Notes: generated from the sequence alone by a model not told the origin. Positions 41,747 through 51,821 are shown, counted from the first letter of the stretch. The stretch is 64,000 bases of DNA from CAVRRZ01 sp963723745 (GCA_963723745.1 CAVRRZ010000001.1:1054001-1118000); one strand, 5' to 3'. Numbers and translations: made by a program.

Positions 41747-43877
41747 TCACGCGGATGTTCCCGCCGGGTCACGTGCCAGCGCCGCGCGGCTGTCCGGCCC
41801 GGGCTCGGCCGAGGGCTCGGGCACGGGATGGCCGAGGTCGGTCAGCCAGCCGCGGAACACCCGGTGCAACTGCTCGGCGCCGACCACCTCGCCGGCTGCG
41901 GCGAACGACCGGGGGTGCGCCAGGAACCCGGTCGCCTGTGGCCCGCCGAGCCCGCCGTGCGAGCCGACGTGCGGCTCGAACGCCGACGCCTCGTCGGTGT
42001 CGGGGTCGTAGCGGCTGTTGATCATCAGGTCCGCGCAGGAGGGGAACGACGACGTCCGGGCGACCAGCCTCGCGGCGTGCACACCGTAGGGCTCGAGCGG
42101 GTCGGCGCCGATGACGACGCCGCTGTCGAGCCGGCGCAGGCCGTCGCGGCCGAGGACGACGGGGCCGTGCTCGAGGGAGTGCACGAGCACGAACCCGACG
42201 CCCGGGTGCTCGACCAGGCCGGGCAGCAGGCCGGGCCAGTGCCGCTCGACGACCTCCAGCGGCACCCGGCCCGGCAGGTCGGCGAAGGAGACCTGGGCGG
42301 TGTGGCCGGAGACGACGCAGACGACGCCGGGCGCGACGCGGGGGACGGACCCGGCCGCGGCCGGGGGCGGCTGCTGCACGGCGTCGTCGGGCAGGCGCGC
42401 GCGCAGCCGCCGGGCCACGAGGCCGCTCTCGGCCGCGGCCGCGGTGACCTGCCACCCCTCCGCCGTCCGCCGGCTGCCGGACCCGGCCGAGGGCTTGCGG
42501 GCCGCTTCCGCCGCCGCACAGCCGGCCCACGAGCTGCTCGATCGTCTCGCCGAACCGCTCGGAGAAGGCCTCGCCCTGGGTCTGCCCGTGGTCGGAGAGG
42601 CAGACCAGGTGGTAGTCGCGCGGCGCCAGCGCGGCGGCCCGGTGCAGCCGGCCGATCTGCTGGTCGATGCTGCGCAGCACCTGCAGCGTGTCGAACCGCT
42701 CGACGCCGGAGTGGTGGGCGACCTCGTCGTAGCCGAGGAAGTCGGCGTAGACCACGGGCCGGCCGGCCAGCATGTCCTCGAGCAGGGCGGAGGTGACGAT
42801 GTCGCGGGCGATGACCGTCGTCCCCGGCCGCGCGAGGGGGTAGATGCCGCCGCGGGAGATGCGCGGGCGGACGTCGGCCCGGCGCTGGGCGGCCGCGGCG
42901 GCCAGCTCGCGGTAGACGTCGACCAGCGCGACCCCGAGCGTGCGGACGGCGTTCACGGGGTTGGCGAAGTAGGCGTAGTAGCCCGCGCCCACCCGGTCGC
43001 GCCGGCGGCCGACCCGGGAGCCGCGGGGCACGACGTGCGACAGCGCGCTCATCGTCAGGCTGACGTGGGCGGCGTCGCCGGTGAACAGGTTGCCGCGGCC
43101 GGCGCCGTCGGGAGCGAGCAGCCCGCGCCCGTCGGAGTGCCGGCGCTCCAGGGCGGCGGCATCGTCGGGCGAGGACACCCGGATGACCTTGTCGCGCTGC
43201 TTGTCGTACCAGCGGAAGCCGATGACGTCGTGGTTGGAGCCGTGCAGGATGCCGAGGACCGCGGCGCCGGTCTGCGAGCTCCAGTCGGTGTGCCACGACG
43301 TCAGCACGTGGCTGCCCGAGCGCAGCCAGCCGGCGAGGGTCGGCATGGACCCGTCCCGGACGGCGCGGCGCGCGGTGCCGTGCCCGAGCCCGTCGATCTG
43401 CAGGAAGAGGACGCCGGGCGGCCACGGCCGGGGAGGGGAGGCCCCCCGGCTCCGGCGCCGGGCGCGGCGGAAGAAGACCTCGTCCTCGTCGACCGCGAGC
43501 GCGGAGCTGATCCCGCCCGCCACGGCCGCCATGGCCACGGCGACCGCGACCGCGGTGCCGAAGCTGCTGATCACGACGCCCGGGATGGCGGAGAACAGGG
43601 CGAGCACGCCGGCGCCCATGAGCAGGAACCCGCCGAGGCCCAGCGTGAAGAAGGCCAGGGGCAGCGCGACCCGCATGACGAGCGGCCACAGCACGGCGGC
43701 GAGCAGGCCGAGCAGCAGGGCGGCGACCGGCGGATGCCACCAGGCGCGCATCGCGAAGCCGCGCAGGGCGCCGTCGAGCACCGCCAGCGCGGCCGTGGCG
43801 ACCGCCCAGACCAGCACGACACGGGCGAGCGTGCGGCCGGTCTGCAGGATCCGGCCGGCGGCGGGTCCGGTGGTCAT
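41747..43877 (-). CDS. Membrane-bound alkaline phosphatase-superfamily phosphodiesterase, frame broken
   Basis: From ATG 43877, four hydrophobic segments (residues 15-130) precede a type I phosphodiesterase / nucleotide pyrophosphatase domain. The metal site has LFLQIDGLGHG near 164 and the region SSQTGAAVLGILHG near 208; DYHLVCLSDHGQTQGEAF near 430 is the second metal block. The frame shifts by +1 near 42515 (an extra G after GGC) and the protein continues in another frame with GWQVTAAAAESGLVARRLR and ends near 41747. Conserved sequence on both sides argues for a sequence error or a fresh mutation. It is followed within 8 bp by a DedA gene. Confidence 0.78.
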
Positions 43878-43884
43878 CGGCGGG

Positions 43885-44520
43885 TCAGCCGGTCTCGCAG
43901 GTCTGCTCGGCGACCTCGGCGGGGCGCTGGTCGCGGCGCCGCCGGGAGCCGACGAGGTTGAGCACGGCGCTGACGACCAGGACGAGCAGCGTGGCGATGA
44001 GCGTGGCGATCAGCGGGGAGTCGAAGATGCCGCCGCTGAGCACACCGAGGCTGGCGTAGGCGACCGCCCAGAGCGTGGCCGCGGCGACGGTGGCCGGCAC
44101 CAGCCGCCGCCACGGGTAGCTCAGCGCCCCGGCGGCGAGCAGGACGGGGATCCGGCCGGCCGGCAGCAGACGACCGATGACGACGATCTGCCAGCCGTGC
44201 CGGCGGAACTGGTCGCGGACCTCCCCGACCCGCTCGCGGCTCTGGTTGCGGGTGAGCAGACCCAGCGCCCTCGGCCCGCCGGAGCGGCAGACGGAGAAGG
44301 TGACGAGGTCGCCGATGACGGCGGCCGAGATCGCGAAGGTCAGCACGACCGGCAGGGCGAGGGCGTCGCTGGTCATCGCGAAGGCGGCGGCCGCGCCCAC
44401 GACGGCGCCGGTGGGCACCACGGGGACGATCGACCCGAGCAGCACGCCGAGGAACAGCAGCGGATAGCCGATGGAGGTGCCGTCGGCCAGCCCCGCGGCC
44501 AGCGTGCTGGGCGCGCTCAC
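43885..44520 (-). CDS. DedA-family membrane protein
   Basis: A 211-residue DedA/SNARE-associated family protein with five to six hydrophobic segments. The amphipathic core has FRRHGWQIVVIGRLLPAGRIPVLLAAG near residue 107, with the conserved Arg residues of the DedA motif, and GDLVTFSVCRSGG near 70. These are lipid scramblase-like or flippase-like proteins in some bacteria. GTG 44520 overlaps the stop of the MBL-fold gene. Confidence 0.82.
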   Translation of the reverse strand: MSAPSTLAAGLADGTSIGYPLLFLGVLLGSIVPVVPTGAVVGAAAAFAMTSDALALPVVLTFAISAAVIGDLVTFSVCRSGGPRALGLLTRNQSRERVGEVRDQFRRHGWQIVVIGRLLPAGRIPVLLAAGALSYPWRRLVPATVAAATLWAVAYASLGVLSGGIFDSPLIATLIATLLVLVVSAVLNLVGSRRRRDQRPAEVAEQTCETG

Positions 44521-45326
44521 GGCGCACCGGCCGGGCAGGCCAGCGGCACCGGGGAGCCGGGCTGGGCCACGACGACCCGGGTGTCGAGGCGGCGGTCGGC
44601 CACGGCGGCGGCGAACTCGTGCGGGGGCTCGACGAGCAGCCGGCCCATGCGCGACCCGAGCCGGCCGGGCAGCCGGGTGCCGGCCAGCGCGAGGGTGCCC
44701 CAGTGCACCGGCACGGCCACCCGCGGCCGGATCCGGGCGACGGCCTCGGCCGCCCGAGCCGGGTCGAGGTGGCCCGGCCCCAGGGTGGGCCCCCAGCCCC
44801 AGACGGGGAGCAGCGCGACGTCGATCCCGCGCGGGGCCAGCAGCCGCATGCCGTCGAAGAGGTCGGTGTCGCCCGCGACGTAGACGCTGGCCCCGGCCCC
44901 TTCGATCAGGTGCCCGAGCGACTCGGTGCTGGGGCCGTGGGTCAGCCGCGGGCCCCAGCGATGGCCGGTGTGCTCGGCCCGGACGGCGGTGACGCGCAGG
45001 TCGCCGTCGGCGAGGGTCTCGCCGGCGGACAGCTCGTCGACCCGCCGGAACCCGTGGCGACGCAGCCAGCCCGCCCCGCCGCGGGGCACCACGATGCGCA
45101 CGTCGTGGCCGAGCATGCCGAGCGAGGTCGGGTGCAGGTGGTCGCCGTGCAGGTGGCTGATCAGCACGAGGTCGACCCCGGCCCACTGGGTCGGGTCGGG
45201 CACGGGCACCACGCGCCGGAGCGGGCCGACGCGGGAGGTGAGCAGGGGGTCGGTGAGCACGGTGCGGCCGGCCAGCTCGACGCGGACGGTCGAGTGGCCG
45301 AGGAACGACAGCTCCGGGGCGCTCAC
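44517..45326 (-). CDS. MBL-fold metal-dependent hydrolase
   Basis: A 269-residue metallo-beta-lactamase-fold enzyme of the UlaG/RNase Z-like branch. SHLHGDHLHPTSL near residue 58 gives the HxHxDH metal motif; YVAGDTDLF near 152 and PVHWGTLALAG near 210 supply the other ligands. GTG 45326 is the start. The small coupled operon is MBL then DedA then the phosphodiesterase, all minus strand with 4-8 bp spacing. Confidence 0.85.
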   Translation of the reverse strand: MSAPELSFLGHSTVRVELAGRTVLTDPLLTSRVGPLRRVVPVPDPTQWAGVDLVLISHLHGDHLHPTSLGMLGHDVRIVVPRGGAGWLRRHGFRRVDELSAGETLADGDLRVTAVRAEHTGHRWGPRLTHGPSTESLGHLIEGAGASVYVAGDTDLFDGMRLLAPRGIDVALLPVWGWGPTLGPGHLDPARAAEAVARIRPRVAVPVHWGTLALAGTRLPGRLGSRMGRLLVEPPHEFAAAVADRRLDTRVVVAQPGSPVPLACPAGAP

Positions 45327-45417
45327 GCGGGCCAGTATCGACCCCGCAGGTGTCAGGTCGAGCGCGTTCGCGCCGCTTTCAGGGCAAACCCTGAGCGACG
45401 TCCGGGAGGCCCGCTCG

Positions 45418-45493
45418 GAGTTGATCATCGTCCGCGTGCCCGGGACACGGCCGGACACGCCGCTCGGCAGAGCACGCAGACGATGATCAACTC
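45418..45493. repeat. Long inverted repeat with 15-bp perfect arms
   Basis: Arms GAGTTGATCATCGTC and GACGATGATCAACTC are perfect and extend after a 2-nt mismatch by CGTGC/GCACG; the loop is about 32 nt. It lies in the 238-bp gap between the GGDEF-EAL and MBL genes (both minus strand), and could terminate the former. Another TGATCAA copy is at 45562. Confidence 0.7.
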
Positions 45494-45528
45494 TGGAGGG
45501 CGGCGGCGGGGGCAGCGGCGGCGGCGGT

Positions 45529-45553
45529 GGGGGCGGGGGCGGGGGAGGAGGGG
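45529..45553 (+). other. G-run cluster, possible G-quadruplex
   Basis: Runs of five, five and five G separated by single C bases, then A, GGAGGGG. The run begins in a longer GGC-rich stretch from 45497. It lies 12 bp past the stop codon of the minus-strand GGDEF-EAL gene, on the template strand for that gene. Confidence 0.5.
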
Positions 45554-45564
45554 ACACGCGGTGA

Positions 45565-47535
45565 TCAATTCTGGGGGGCGGTGGCCAGGCAGTCGCGCCA
45601 CGAGCCCTCCGCCAACCGGTCGGCCTCGATCGGGCGGGACAGCGCGAAGCCCTGCAGGTACCGGTGGCCCATGTCGCGCAGCAGCGCCAGCACGGGCAGG
45701 GACGTGACGCCCTCGACGACGACGGGCAGGCCGAGGCTGGTGCCGATCTCGAGCACCGCCCGGCACAGCGCCCGCGACTGCGGGTCGTGCTCGAGGCCGG
45801 CCAGGAAGTGCTGGTCCATCTTCAGCACGTCGACGGGCATGCCGACGAGGTAGGCCAGCGACGACCAGCCGGTGCCGAAGTCGTCGACGGCGATGCGGAC
45901 GCCGAGGCGGCGCAGGGCGGCCAGGTCCTCGATGACGTGGGCGTCGTCGAGCAGCACCGACTCGGTGATCTCGATGGTCAGCCGCGAGGGCCGCAGTCCG
46001 CTGCGCTCGAGCGCCGTGATGACGTCGGGGACGAGGTCGCCGCTGCGGACGTGCCGCGCCGACACGTTGACGGCGACCGCCACGTCGTCGCCGGCCAGGC
46101 CGGCGACGGTGGCGCACGCCTCGCGGAGCACCCACCGACCGAGCTGGCTGATCAGCGGCGTCTCCTCGGCGAGCGGGACGAACTCCACCGGCGAGATGTC
46201 GCCGAACTCCGGGTGCCGCCAGCGCATGAGCGCCTCGACCGACACGGTGCGCTGCAGGACGACGTCGACCACCGGCTGGAACACGAGGCGGAGCTCGCCG
46301 CGCTCCAGGGCGCCGTCGAGGTCGGCGCGCAGGGTGCTGCGGCGGTCCTCGGCGTTGCGGAGGGCGTCGTCGTAGCGGTGCACCGAGCCCTGGCCGGCGA
46401 TCCGGGCGCTGCGCAGCGCCAGGTCGCCGTGGCGCAGGGCGTCGCCGGTGTCCACGTCGGTGGACAGCCGGGTGACGCCCGCGGACGCCGAGAGCCGCAG
46501 GGTGCCCGAGTCGGTGGCCAGGGGCCCGATGTCGGCGACCAGCCGGGCGGCCACGACCTCGGCGTCGGACACGCTGCCGTCGACGAGGACGACGAAGTCG
46601 CCGTCCTTGCCGCGGGCCAGCCAGTCCTCGCCGCGCAGCAGGCGGGTGAGCCGGGAGGTGAGCGCGCGCAGCACCGCCGCCTCGGTGGCGGGGTCGCGCC
46701 GGACGACGTCGAGGCCGTCGACGCCGACGAGCACGAGCGAGTACGGCCGGTCGCCGGCGGCGCGCTGGACGGCGGCGAGCCGCCGCACCAGCGCGGCCCG
46801 GTTGGGCAGGCCGGTGACCGGGTCGGTCAGCGACAGCTCGAGCAGCTCCGAGTCCAGGCCCGGCACCGTGGGGCGGACGGTCACGTCGCGGCAGTACAGG
46901 ACGACGGAGGCGGCGTCGGGGTCGTTGCGCAGGTCGCGCACGGTGGCCTGGACCAGCCGCCAGCGCCCGGCGGAGTCCCGGACGCGGGCGGTGCGGACGG
47001 CGTACTCGTCGCGCGAGCCGGTGCCGGCGAAGGTGGCGCGGATCGCGGGGGCGTCGTCGGGGTGGATCACGTCGTGGAAGCGGGCGCCGACCATCTCGGC
47101 CCGCGCGTAGCCGAGCATGTGGGACATGCGCTTGGAGGCGTAGGTGATCCGCAGGTCGCGGTCGAGGATGACGATCGGGTCGAGGCTGCTCTTGAGCACG
47201 CTGCGCAGGTGCCCCTGGCTGCGACGCAGGTCCGCGGCGGTGCGCCGGGCGCGCTGTCCGGTGACGGCGAGCAGCGCGAGCAGGACGGCGAGGCCGCCGA
47301 GCGTGACCGCGACCGGCAGCGGCCGGTGCGGGCCGAGCAGGATGCCGACCGCGGCGCCCGCCGCCGTGCAGGCGGCCAGCGCGACGGGCAGCGTCGTGTC
47401 GCCCACGGGAGCTCGCCGGCGCCGGGCCGTGGTCACGGGTGCAGCCGGGGCGGGTCCCGGCTGCCGGAGGGGCGTGCTCGTCACCTGCCTCGTGTCGGCT
47501 CGCTCCGTCGCTCCCTGTAGCCCGGTGCGGCGCAT
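45565..47535 (-). CDS. PAS-GGDEF-EAL cyclic-di-GMP signalling protein
   Basis: A 656-residue protein with two membrane helices (about 48-95), a PAS domain (about 108-225, RMSHMLGYARAEMVGARFHDVIHPDD-type segment), a GGDEF-type domain (about 235-390) and an EAL domain (about 405-645). The GGDEF signature reads GKDGDF, so cyclase activity is doubtful. The EAL signature SVEALMRW, ITESVLL and VDDFGTGWSSLAYL are intact, so it is probably a phosphodiesterase. ATG 47535 has only a weak ribosome site; GTG 47484 is an alternative. Confidence 0.88.
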   Translation of the reverse strand: MRRTGLQGATERADTRQVTSTPLRQPGPAPAAPVTTARRRRAPVGDTTLPVALAACTAAGAAVGILLGPHRPLPVAVTLGGLAVLLALLAVTGQRARRTAADLRRSQGHLRSVLKSSLDPIVILDRDLRITYASKRMSHMLGYARAEMVGARFHDVIHPDDAPAIRATFAGTGSRDEYAVRTARVRDSAGRWRLVQATVRDLRNDPDAASVVLYCRDVTVRPTVPGLDSELLELSLTDPVTGLPNRAALVRRLAAVQRAAGDRPYSLVLVGVDGLDVVRRDPATEAAVLRALTSRLTRLLRGEDWLARGKDGDFVVLVDGSVSDAEVVAARLVADIGPLATDSGTLRLSASAGVTRLSTDVDTGDALRHGDLALRSARIAGQGSVHRYDDALRNAEDRRSTLRADLDGALERGELRLVFQPVVDVVLQRTVSVEALMRWRHPEFGDISPVEFVPLAEETPLISQLGRWVLREACATVAGLAGDDVAVAVNVSARHVRSGDLVPDVITALERSGLRPSRLTIEITESVLLDDAHVIEDLAALRRLGVRIAVDDFGTGWSSLAYLVGMPVDVLKMDQHFLAGLEHDPQSRALCRAVLEIGTSLGLPVVVEGVTSLPVLALLRDMGHRYLQGFALSRPIEADRLAEGSWRDCLATAPQN

Positions 47536-47644
47536 CTCACCCGGAAGGAGCTCTCGCCGGGTTCACCCGATCGGGCGACAGCGGCGGGCGTCGTCGTCCG
47601 ATGGTCGTGTTTCGGTTCTCCCTGCGCCACCTATCCACCCGAGC

Positions 47645-47821
47645 ATGACCGGTGTGGTGCTCACCGTGGTGGCGGTCTGGCTGGTGCTCTCCGTGCTGGC
47701 CAGCGCCGCCTGCGCGCTGGTCGCCCGCGGCGGCCTCCGCGAGGACCTGCACCGCCTCGACGGGCACCGGCTCGCCGCGGGGCGCGAGCGGCTCGTCGCC
47801 GGCATCCCCCGCCCCCGCTGA
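47645..47821 (+). CDS. Small single-pass membrane protein
   Basis: A 58-residue protein with one hydrophobic helix (VVLTVVAVWLVLSVLASAAC, about 4-23) followed by a basic, Arg/Leu-rich tail (GGLREDLHRLDGHRLAAGRE). Coding-type codon use supports it. It lies alone 50 bp before the formate dehydrogenase gene and in the same direction. The function is unknown. Confidence 0.5.
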   Translation: MTGVVLTVVAVWLVLSVLASAACALVARGGLREDLHRLDGHRLAAGRERLVAGIPRPR

Positions 47822-47870
47822 GCGGCCGACCGCGGCGGCGCCCTGTTCGCCGTGCCGAACCGGTTCCGGG

Positions 47871-50800
47871 GTGGCAGAGTTCCCGAGGGTGAAGACCTGG
47901 CTCGATTCCTGGCCGGTGTACCGCCAGCTCACCGGCAGCGACCCGCTCGGTCGCGGCAAGGCTGTTCGCAGCAAGCAGACCGACAGCCTCCGGCCCCGCA
48001 CGGCCACCGCCGACCGCGTCGTCCAGAGCGTCTGCCCGTATTGCGCGGTCGGCTGCGGCCAGAAGGTCTACGTCAAGGACGAGCGGGTCGTGCAGATCGA
48101 GGGCGACCCGGACTCGCCGATCAGCCGCGGCCGGCTCTGCCCCAAGGGCAGCGCGAGCAAGCAGCTGGTCACCAGCCCGACCCGGGTCACGACGGTCCGG
48201 TACCGCCGTCCGTACGGGACGGAGTGGGAGGACCTCGACCTCGACACGGCGATGGACATGATCGCCGACCGGGTGCTCTCCGCCCGGGCCAAGCACTGGC
48301 AGGACAGTGACCGGGAGGGCCGCAGGCTCAACCGGACCATGGGGATAGCGAGCCTCGGAGGGGCGACCCTCGACAACGAGGAGAACTACCTCATGAAGAA
48401 GCTGTACAGCGCCCTGGGCGCGATCCAGATCGAGAACCAGGCGCGCATATAGCACTCCTCCACGGTGCCCGGTCTGGGTGCCTCGTTCGGACGTGGCGGC
48501 GCCACGAACCCCCAGCAGGACCTCGCGAACTCCGACTGCATCGTCATCGAGGGTTCGAACATGGCCGAGTGCCACCCGGTGGGCTTCCAGTGGGTGACCG
48601 AGGCCAAGGCGCGCGGCGCCAAGGTCGATCCACATCGACCCGCGGTTCACCCGCACCAGCGCGATCGCCGACCTGCACGTGCCGCTGCGCGCGGGCTCCG
48701 ACATCGCCTTCCTCGGCGGGCTGGTCAACCACGTCCTGCAGCAACGAGCAGTACTTCCACGAGTACGTGCGTCGCCTACACGAACGCCGCCGCGATCGTG
48801 AGCGAGGACTTCCGGGACGCCGAGGACCTCGACGGCCTGTTCTCCGGCTACGACCCGGAGAAGCGCATCTACGACCAGGACGTCCTGGCAGTACGAGACC
48901 GCGGCGCCGGCGACGGCATCCGCGAGGACGACCCGGCAGGAGGCGCGGGAGCAGGAGCGACTCTCGCAGCAGGAGTCGGTCAAGCGCGCCGACCAGGCCG
49001 AGGCCGCCGGCTCCGGCGGCCCGCCGCTGCCGGCCAAGGCCGAGCGGGACGAGACCCTGCAGCACCCGCGGTGCGTCTTCCAGATCCTCAAGCGCCACTA
49101 CGCCCGGTACACGCCGGAGATGGTCGCCGAGGTCTGCGGCATCGAGCCGGAGGTCTTCGAGCACGGTCGCCGAGTGGGTCACCGGCAACAGCGGCCGCGA
49201 CCGGACGACGGCGTGGGTCTACTCGGTCGGCTGGACGCAGCACACCGTCGGCGCGCAGTACATCCGGACGGCGGCCGATCCTGCAGTCGCTGCTGGGCAA
49301 CATGGGCCGGCCCGGCGGCGGCATCATGGCGCTGCGCGGGCACGCCAGCATCCAGGGCTCCACCGACATCCCGACGCTGTTCAACCTGCTGCCCGGCTAC
49401 CTGCCGATGCCGCACGCCCACCAGCACGAGTCGCTCGACGACTACGTGCGCCGACGCCGCCGGCACCGGCGGTTTCTGGGGCAACAAGCGCGCCTACATG
49501 GTCAGCCTGCTCAAGGCCTGGTGGGGCGACGCGGCGACGGCGGAGAACGACTTCTGCTTCGACTACCTGCCGCAGGATCGACGGCGACCACAGCTCAGCT
49601 ACCGCACGGTCAGCGACATGATCGAGGGCAAGGTCTCGGGCTACTTCCTGGTGGGGGAGAACCCGACGGTCGGGCACGCCAACGGGCGCATGCAGCGCTT
49701 CGGCCTGGCCAACCTCGACTGGCTCGTCGTCCGCGACCTGCAGATGATCGAGTCGGCCACCTTCTGGAAGGACGGCCCGGAGATCGCTACCGGCGAGCTG
49801 GTCACCGAGCAGATCGGCACCGAGGTCTTCTTCATGCCGGCGGCCACGCACGTGGAGAAGGAGGGCACCTTCACCCAGACGCAGCGGCTGCTGCAGTGGC
49901 GGCACAAGGCCGTCGACCCGCCGGGCGACGTGCCGCAGCGACCTGTGGTTCTACTTCCACCTCGGCCGCCTGCTGCGGGAGCAGCTGAAGGACTCCACCG
50001 ACCCGCGCGACCGGGCGCTGCTCGACCTGACCTGGGACTACCCGACCGAGGGCGAGCACGACGAGCCCAGCGCCGAGGCCGTGCTGCGGGAGATCAACGG
50101 CGTCGGTCCCGACGGCCGGGCGCTGTCGAGCTACATGCAGATGAAGGACGACGGGTCGACGACGGGCGGCTGCTGGATCTACTGCGGCGTCTACGCCGAC
50201 GAGGTCAACCAGGCCGCCCGCCGCAAGCCCGCACGGCGAGCAGGGGCCGGTCGCGCTCGAGTGGGGCTGGGCGTGGCCGCTCAACCGCCGCGATCCTCTA
50301 CAACCGCGCCTCGCGCCGACCCCGACGGCAAGCCGTGGAGCGAGCGCAAGAAGTACGTGTGGTGGGACGAGGAGGCCGGCGCAGTGGACCGGCATCGACG
50401 TCCCCGACTTCGAGGCGACGAAGCGCCCCGACTACGTGCCGCCGGACGGCGCCAAGCGCGCAGGACGCGATCGGCGGCGCCGACCCGTTCGTCATGCAGA
50501 GCGACGGCAAGGCGTGGCTGTTCGCGCCGAAGGGGCTGACCGACGGGCCGCTGCCGACGCACTACGAGCCGGCCGAGTCGCCGGTGGAGAACGCGCTGTA
50601 CGGCGTGCAGGCCAACCCGACGCGCGAGGAGATCCGGGCGCCGTGGAACCGCGGCAACCCGGTGCGCAGCGAGGTCTTCCCGTACGTGTTCACCACCTAC
50701 CGGCTGACCGAGCACCACACCGCCGGCGGCATGAGCCGCACGCTGCCCTACCTGGCGGAGCTGCAGCCGGAGTTCTTCGTGGAGGTCAGCCCCGAGCTGG

Positions 50801-51178
50801 CGGCCGAGCGCGGGCTGGACCACGGCGGCTGGGCGACGCGTGGTCACGTCGCGGGCGGCGGTGGAGGCGCGGGTGCTGGTCACCGAGCGCATCCGGCCGC
50901 TGCGGCTCGGCAAGGGGCAGGTCGTGCACCAGATCGGCATCCCGTACCACTGGGGCGAGCGCGGCATCTCGACCGGCGACTCGGCCAACGACCTGCTCGG
51001 TGTGGTGATGGACTCCAACACCCACATCCAGGAGAGCAAGGCCGCGACCTGCGACATCCGGCCCGGGCGCCGGCCGCGCGGCCCGGCGCTGGTGGAGTTC
51101 CTGGAGGACTACCGCCGGCGGGCGGGCGTCGAGTCGGGTTCCGTGCCGGTCGGGGGCCGCGCCCCGGTGGAGACCTGA
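47871..51178 (+). CDS. fdhA: Selenocysteine formate dehydrogenase alpha subunit; UAG codon for Sec; frame-disrupted as given
   Basis: A molybdopterin oxidoreductase that oxidises formate to CO2. The N-terminus carries the 4Fe-4S site SVCPYCAVGCGQ and GRLCPKGSA. At codon 194, in frame, NQAR-I is followed by TAG (48450-48452) and then HSSTVPGLGASFGRGGATN; family members have Sec or Cys there. A SECIS-like hairpin follows. Beyond it the conserved protein continues through three frames, with fifteen single-base insertions (48627, 48742, 48770, 48882, 49165, 49277, 49449, 49573, 49933, 50228, 50292, 50314, 50381, 50457, 50839) and one 2-base change near 49595. Examples of retained blocks are NMGRPGGGIMALRGHAS and NPTVGHANGRM. 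There is no twin-arginine signal. GTG 47889 is an alternative start. Beta and gamma genes follow after a toxin/antitoxin pair. Confidence 0.88.
48450..48482 (+). promoter_or_regulatory. UAG selenocysteine codon with bacterial SECIS hairpin
   Basis: The TAG at 48450-48452 is followed, 11 nt later, by a 7-bp stem GGTGCCC / GGGTGCC (two G-U pairs) at 48464-48470 and 48476-48482 with the apical loop GGTCT. The loop GGUCU and the 11-nt spacing are the same as in E. coli fdhF. In the SelB system this element recruits Sec-tRNA; here the tRNA would need a CUA anticodon. Other genes in the window (stops at 604, 25387 and 57522) use TAG without such a hairpin, as true stops. Confidence 0.88.
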
Positions 51179-51183
51179 TGCGC

Positions 51184-51528
51184 TCAGAGCCCGAGCACCA
51201 GCCGCAGCCCGTCATCCACCTGGCGCATGAGGGCGACGGGAAGCTCACCGACGCGCGCCTCGAGTTCGTAGCGGTTGAACGTCGTCAGAGTGCTCACGTT
51301 GATGACGGAGTCGCGCGACAGACCGGTCAAGGCTGCGGGCAGGAACACGTTGCCCGGAAGCCGGGCGAGGTCGGTGTTGGAGCTCACCGCGACGACCATC
51401 ACGGTGGCGAGCCGGCTGCGGTTGAGGTTTTCGGACTGCACCACGACGACGGGCCGTCGCTTCGCGGGCCGGGAGCCCGCGGGAGGGCCGAAGTCGGCCC
51501 AGTGGATCCCCCCGCGTCCGATCACCAC
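51184..51528 (-). CDS. MazF/PemK-type toxin
   Basis: A 114-residue protein of the MazF/PemK mRNA-interferase family. The beta-barrel signature RRPVVVVQSENLNRS lies near residue 24, followed by TVMVVAVSSNTDLARLPGNV near 42 and SVINVSTLTTFNR near 73. It likely cleaves mRNA. The gene sits on the minus strand, 5 bp past the fdhA stop and before fdhB, and overlaps its antitoxin gene by 7 bp. Confidence 0.85.
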   Translation of the reverse strand: MVIGRGGIHWADFGPPAGSRPAKRRPVVVVQSENLNRSRLATVMVVAVSSNTDLARLPGNVFLPAALTGLSRDSVINVSTLTTFNRYELEARVGELPVALMRQVDDGLRLVLGL

Positions 51529-51776
51529 TCGTCGTCCGCGGTCAGTTCGAGAATCATCCGGCGACCGTGCTCCGTGACGTCCCGTTCGAGATCCTTGTCG
51601 ACGGCGCCGGCGGCGATGGCCGCGTTGATCTGGGCGGTGATGGATTCACCTTCCAGTTCGTCGAGATACCGCTTTGCGGCCCGGGCGAAGAACTCCGAGC
51701 GGCTGATACCCAGCTCCGCTACCTGCTTCTCGACCCGCTCGAACGTGTCGTCAGGGACTGAGATGGCCGTCTTCAT
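51522..51776 (-). CDS. Ribbon-helix-helix antitoxin
   Basis: An 84-residue protein. The N-terminal MKTAISVPDDTFERVEKQ and ELGISRSEFFARAAKRYL match RHH (CopG/MetJ-type) DNA-binding antitoxins; the C-terminal half (about 45-84) would wrap the toxin. ATG 51776 is the start; a longer upstream reading is antisense to fdhB. It precedes and overlaps the toxin gene, the normal order. Confidence 0.83.
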   Translation of the reverse strand: MKTAISVPDDTFERVEKQVAELGISRSEFFARAAKRYLDELEGESITAQINAAIAAGAVDKDLERDVTEHGRRMILELTADDEW

Positions 51777-51821
51777 GAACGAGAGTATGACCCGGTATAA
51801 CCGGCTCGGCAAGGAGGCGTC

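Noticed and set aside
48450..48452. TAG in fdhA as a plain nonsense mutation or truncated gene
   Set aside because: It falls exactly on the Sec/Cys codon, the frame continues with conserved residues, and a GGUCU-loop hairpin sits at the standard distance.
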